Shown: positions 62,641 to 64,000 of the stretch, piece after piece
How the letters are laid out: every line of letters starts with the position of its first letter
How positions within the stretch are numbered: the first letter of the stretch is position 1
Translations under genes and position numbers: made by a program
Notes under the pieces: generated by a model
What the model saw: only the letters and a program-made list of their open reading frames with translations
Databases searched by the model: none
Told to the model about the DNA's origin: nothing
Origin: Maniola hyperantus
Taxonomy: Eukaryota > Arthropoda > Insecta > Lepidoptera > Nymphalidae
DNA length: 64,000 bases
Assembly: GCF_902806685.2 (NCBI RefSeq)
Contig: NC_048542.1
Coordinates: 11,826,533 to 11,890,532 of the forward strand
Reading direction: 5' to 3'

Positions 62641-62955
62641 AAGTTTCCTCTCAGTGTGAGAAGGGTTTTGACCAAAGTCTACCACGCTGGCCAAGTGCTG
62701 ATTGGCAGACTTCACACACCGTTGAGAAAATTATGGAGAACACTCAGGCATGCCGGTTTCTTCACGATGTTTTCCTTTACCGTCAAAGCAAATAAAGAAA
62801 TTACTTAAAATGCACATAAATCCGAAAAGTTAGAGGTGCGTGCCCGGGGGTTTGATCTCGGGCACGCACCTCTAAAATTTATTATAACGCACATAGGTAA
62901 CTCCGAAAAGTTAGAGGTGCTGCCCGGGTTCGAACCCCCGGGTGCGTACCTTTAA
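62641..62955 (-). mobile_element. SINE C with rearranged 5' end
   Basis: The 3' body is in antisense order: TCCTCTCAGTGTGAGAAGGG, CTACCACGCTGGCCAAGTGC, TTCTTCACGATGTTTTCCTT, CCGAAAAGTTAGAGGTGCGT. After GCCCGGGG the sense-strand GATCTCGGGCACGCACCTCT appears (about 62864), then antisense AACTCCGAAAAGTTAGAGGT, GCTGCCCGGGTTCGAACCCC again. The B-box region is therefore present three times in alternating orientation. Confidence 0.8.
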
Positions 62956-62971
62956 TGATTAAGAAGTACAG

Positions 62972-63260
62972 TACCCGTAGTACAAGATTTTACGTCTCAC
63001 CAAACGAAACCAAAATCGAGAGTCGAAATACTTCCGCGTTACAGTAAAATGGACCTAAACAGCCTTGAATTGAAGTCAAATATTCAATGCCACTGATTTT
63101 AATTTCGCAATGTTTCCGCTTGGAGCGCTGGCTGTAGAAGTGTAGACAAACTTGAGCTTTAAAACAAGGCATTTAAGATCCAGTTTACTGTAACGCGGAA
63201 GTATTTTGACTCTCGAATTTGGTTTGGTTTGGTGAGACGTAAAATCTTGTACTACGGGTA
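62972..63260. mobile_element. MITE family Z, copy 2 (289 bp)
   Basis: TACCCGTAGTACAAGATTTT, ACGTCTCACCAAAC at the left; GTTTGGTGAGACGTAAAATC, TTGTACTACGGGTA at the right. The interior AGCCTTGAATTGAAGTCAAA, TTGGAGCGCTGGCTGTAGAA, AAACTTGAGCTTTAAAACAA is the same and in the same orientation as copy 1 at 57823. Confidence 0.9.
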
Positions 63261-63808
63261 CTGAAGTCAAATTCGTACTTGGTGGTTTACGTTATACCGT
63301 AGATACACCATAAAAGTCATAATTAAATTATGCTTAAAATGAAAGCGAGAAAGGATAATAAATACATTAGTAATATTATAACACTGTTATTCCCAAGTTA
63401 CTTTCAAATTACATACCCAATATTAAGCAAATAAATTACGAAAATCGCAGCACATAATCCAGCTCAGCCAGCTTATAAAAACATAGCGCCCCCAATTTTC
63501 ACGTTATCAAAACATAAACGATAACATTTTGATAATAAAGTTTCCTTACCTATTAATCCCAAATCCCACGCCTATCACAACAAGCCCTCCCAAGGGATAG
63601 CAATCAAAAGTTTTGCCAACATAAACAAACGAATAACCTGCCTAAATATTAGCTCACGTACCTCACCTATTCGTCATCCCAACCAAACATTTTATTGGCT
63701 TAGGAAATAATATTTTTATCGGGTATTTTAGACAAAGCTCTACGCCAGAATATCATACATGCGAAAATACGTCAAAGCGGTAACCGCTTCAAGAAATTTA
63801 AGTTTTTT
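63261..63808. other. Unassigned AT-rich sequence
   Basis: No recognised repeat or gene. Confidence 0.4.
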
Positions 63809-63809
63809 T

Positions 63810-64000
63810 AGAGTTCCGTACCTTAAAAGGAAAAATAACCCTTATAGGATCACTTCGTTGTCTGTCTGTCTGTCTGTCATGTCTATCAAGAAACCTATAG
63901 GGTACTTCCCTTTGACATATAATCATGAAGTTAGGCAGATAGGTCGGTCTTACAGCAGCACACATAAGAGAAAAATCCGAAAATCGTGAATTTGTGGTGA
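63810..64000 (+). repeat. Interspersed repeat family D, cut by the window edge
   Basis: AGAGTTCCGTACCTTAAAAG, CCCTTATAGGATCACTTCGT, CTGTCTGTCTGTCTGTCATG, AACCTATAGGGTACTTCCCT, AATCATGAAGTTAGGCAGAT, CGAAAATCGTGAATTTGTGG. It continues past the end of the window. Confidence 0.75.

Noticed and set aside
62562..62808. Cysteine-valine rich small proteins
   Set aside because: Direct translation of a (TG)n microsatellite.
1..64000. LTR retrotransposon or endogenous virus
   Set aside because: No gag, protease, integrase or envelope motif, no primer binding site and no convincing LTR pair was seen.

Overview
This 64 kb window is eukaryotic, AT-rich, repeat-dense DNA. I recognise no host protein-coding exon, functional tRNA, rRNA, CRISPR array or bacterial-style operon. 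The repeat content points to a butterfly or moth (Lepidoptera). The main clues are many copies of elements ending in a hairpin like CCGCGACTTCGTCCGCG followed by CTAG, tRNA-derived SINEs with clear A and B boxes, RTE-type LINE 3' ends with (ATG)n tails, CTGT-rich interspersed repeats and frequent TACCTA/TAGGTA words. This is established background knowledge combined with inference; no database search was possible. Family letters used here (A, B, C and so on) are local labels.

Layout. 1-13 kb: Helitron-like elements (A, B, M), repeats D and E, one SINE with intact A and B boxes (3335-3602), and a GC-rich open stretch at 3682-3968, the only place that looks at all exon-like. 13-18 kb: a run of inverted-repeat elements (MITEs) at 13104, 13542, 14882, 15507, 16529 and 17194, one carrying a nested SINE. 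18-26 kb: RTE LINE 3' relics, SINE C and clustered Helitron-like copies. 26-36 kb: a hAT-type MITE with an 8-bp target duplication, a nest of H repeats, and a duplicated segment in which one copy carries a MITE and the other is the empty site. 37-38.5 kb: diverged local duplications of unknown origin. 40-42 kb: tandem Helitron-like copies and a (TATTA)n array. 44.4-45.9 kb: a large foldback element holding a LINE tail, then a LINE C-terminal coding relic. 48.7-50.8 kb: the one sizeable coding relic, a 5'-truncated Jockey/CR1-type LINE with an RT domain, broken by two stop codons and a frameshift. 51-64 kb: more LINE, Helitron, SINE and MITE copies, including two near-full-length copies of one 290-bp MITE family.

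No gene network can be described. The sequence records transposition, nesting and decay. The window is best read as a large intron or an intergenic repeat region; a piRNA-producing locus is possible but cannot be judged from sequence alone. Boundaries of most repeats are good to about 5-20 bases where a terminal motif is visible, otherwise approximate.
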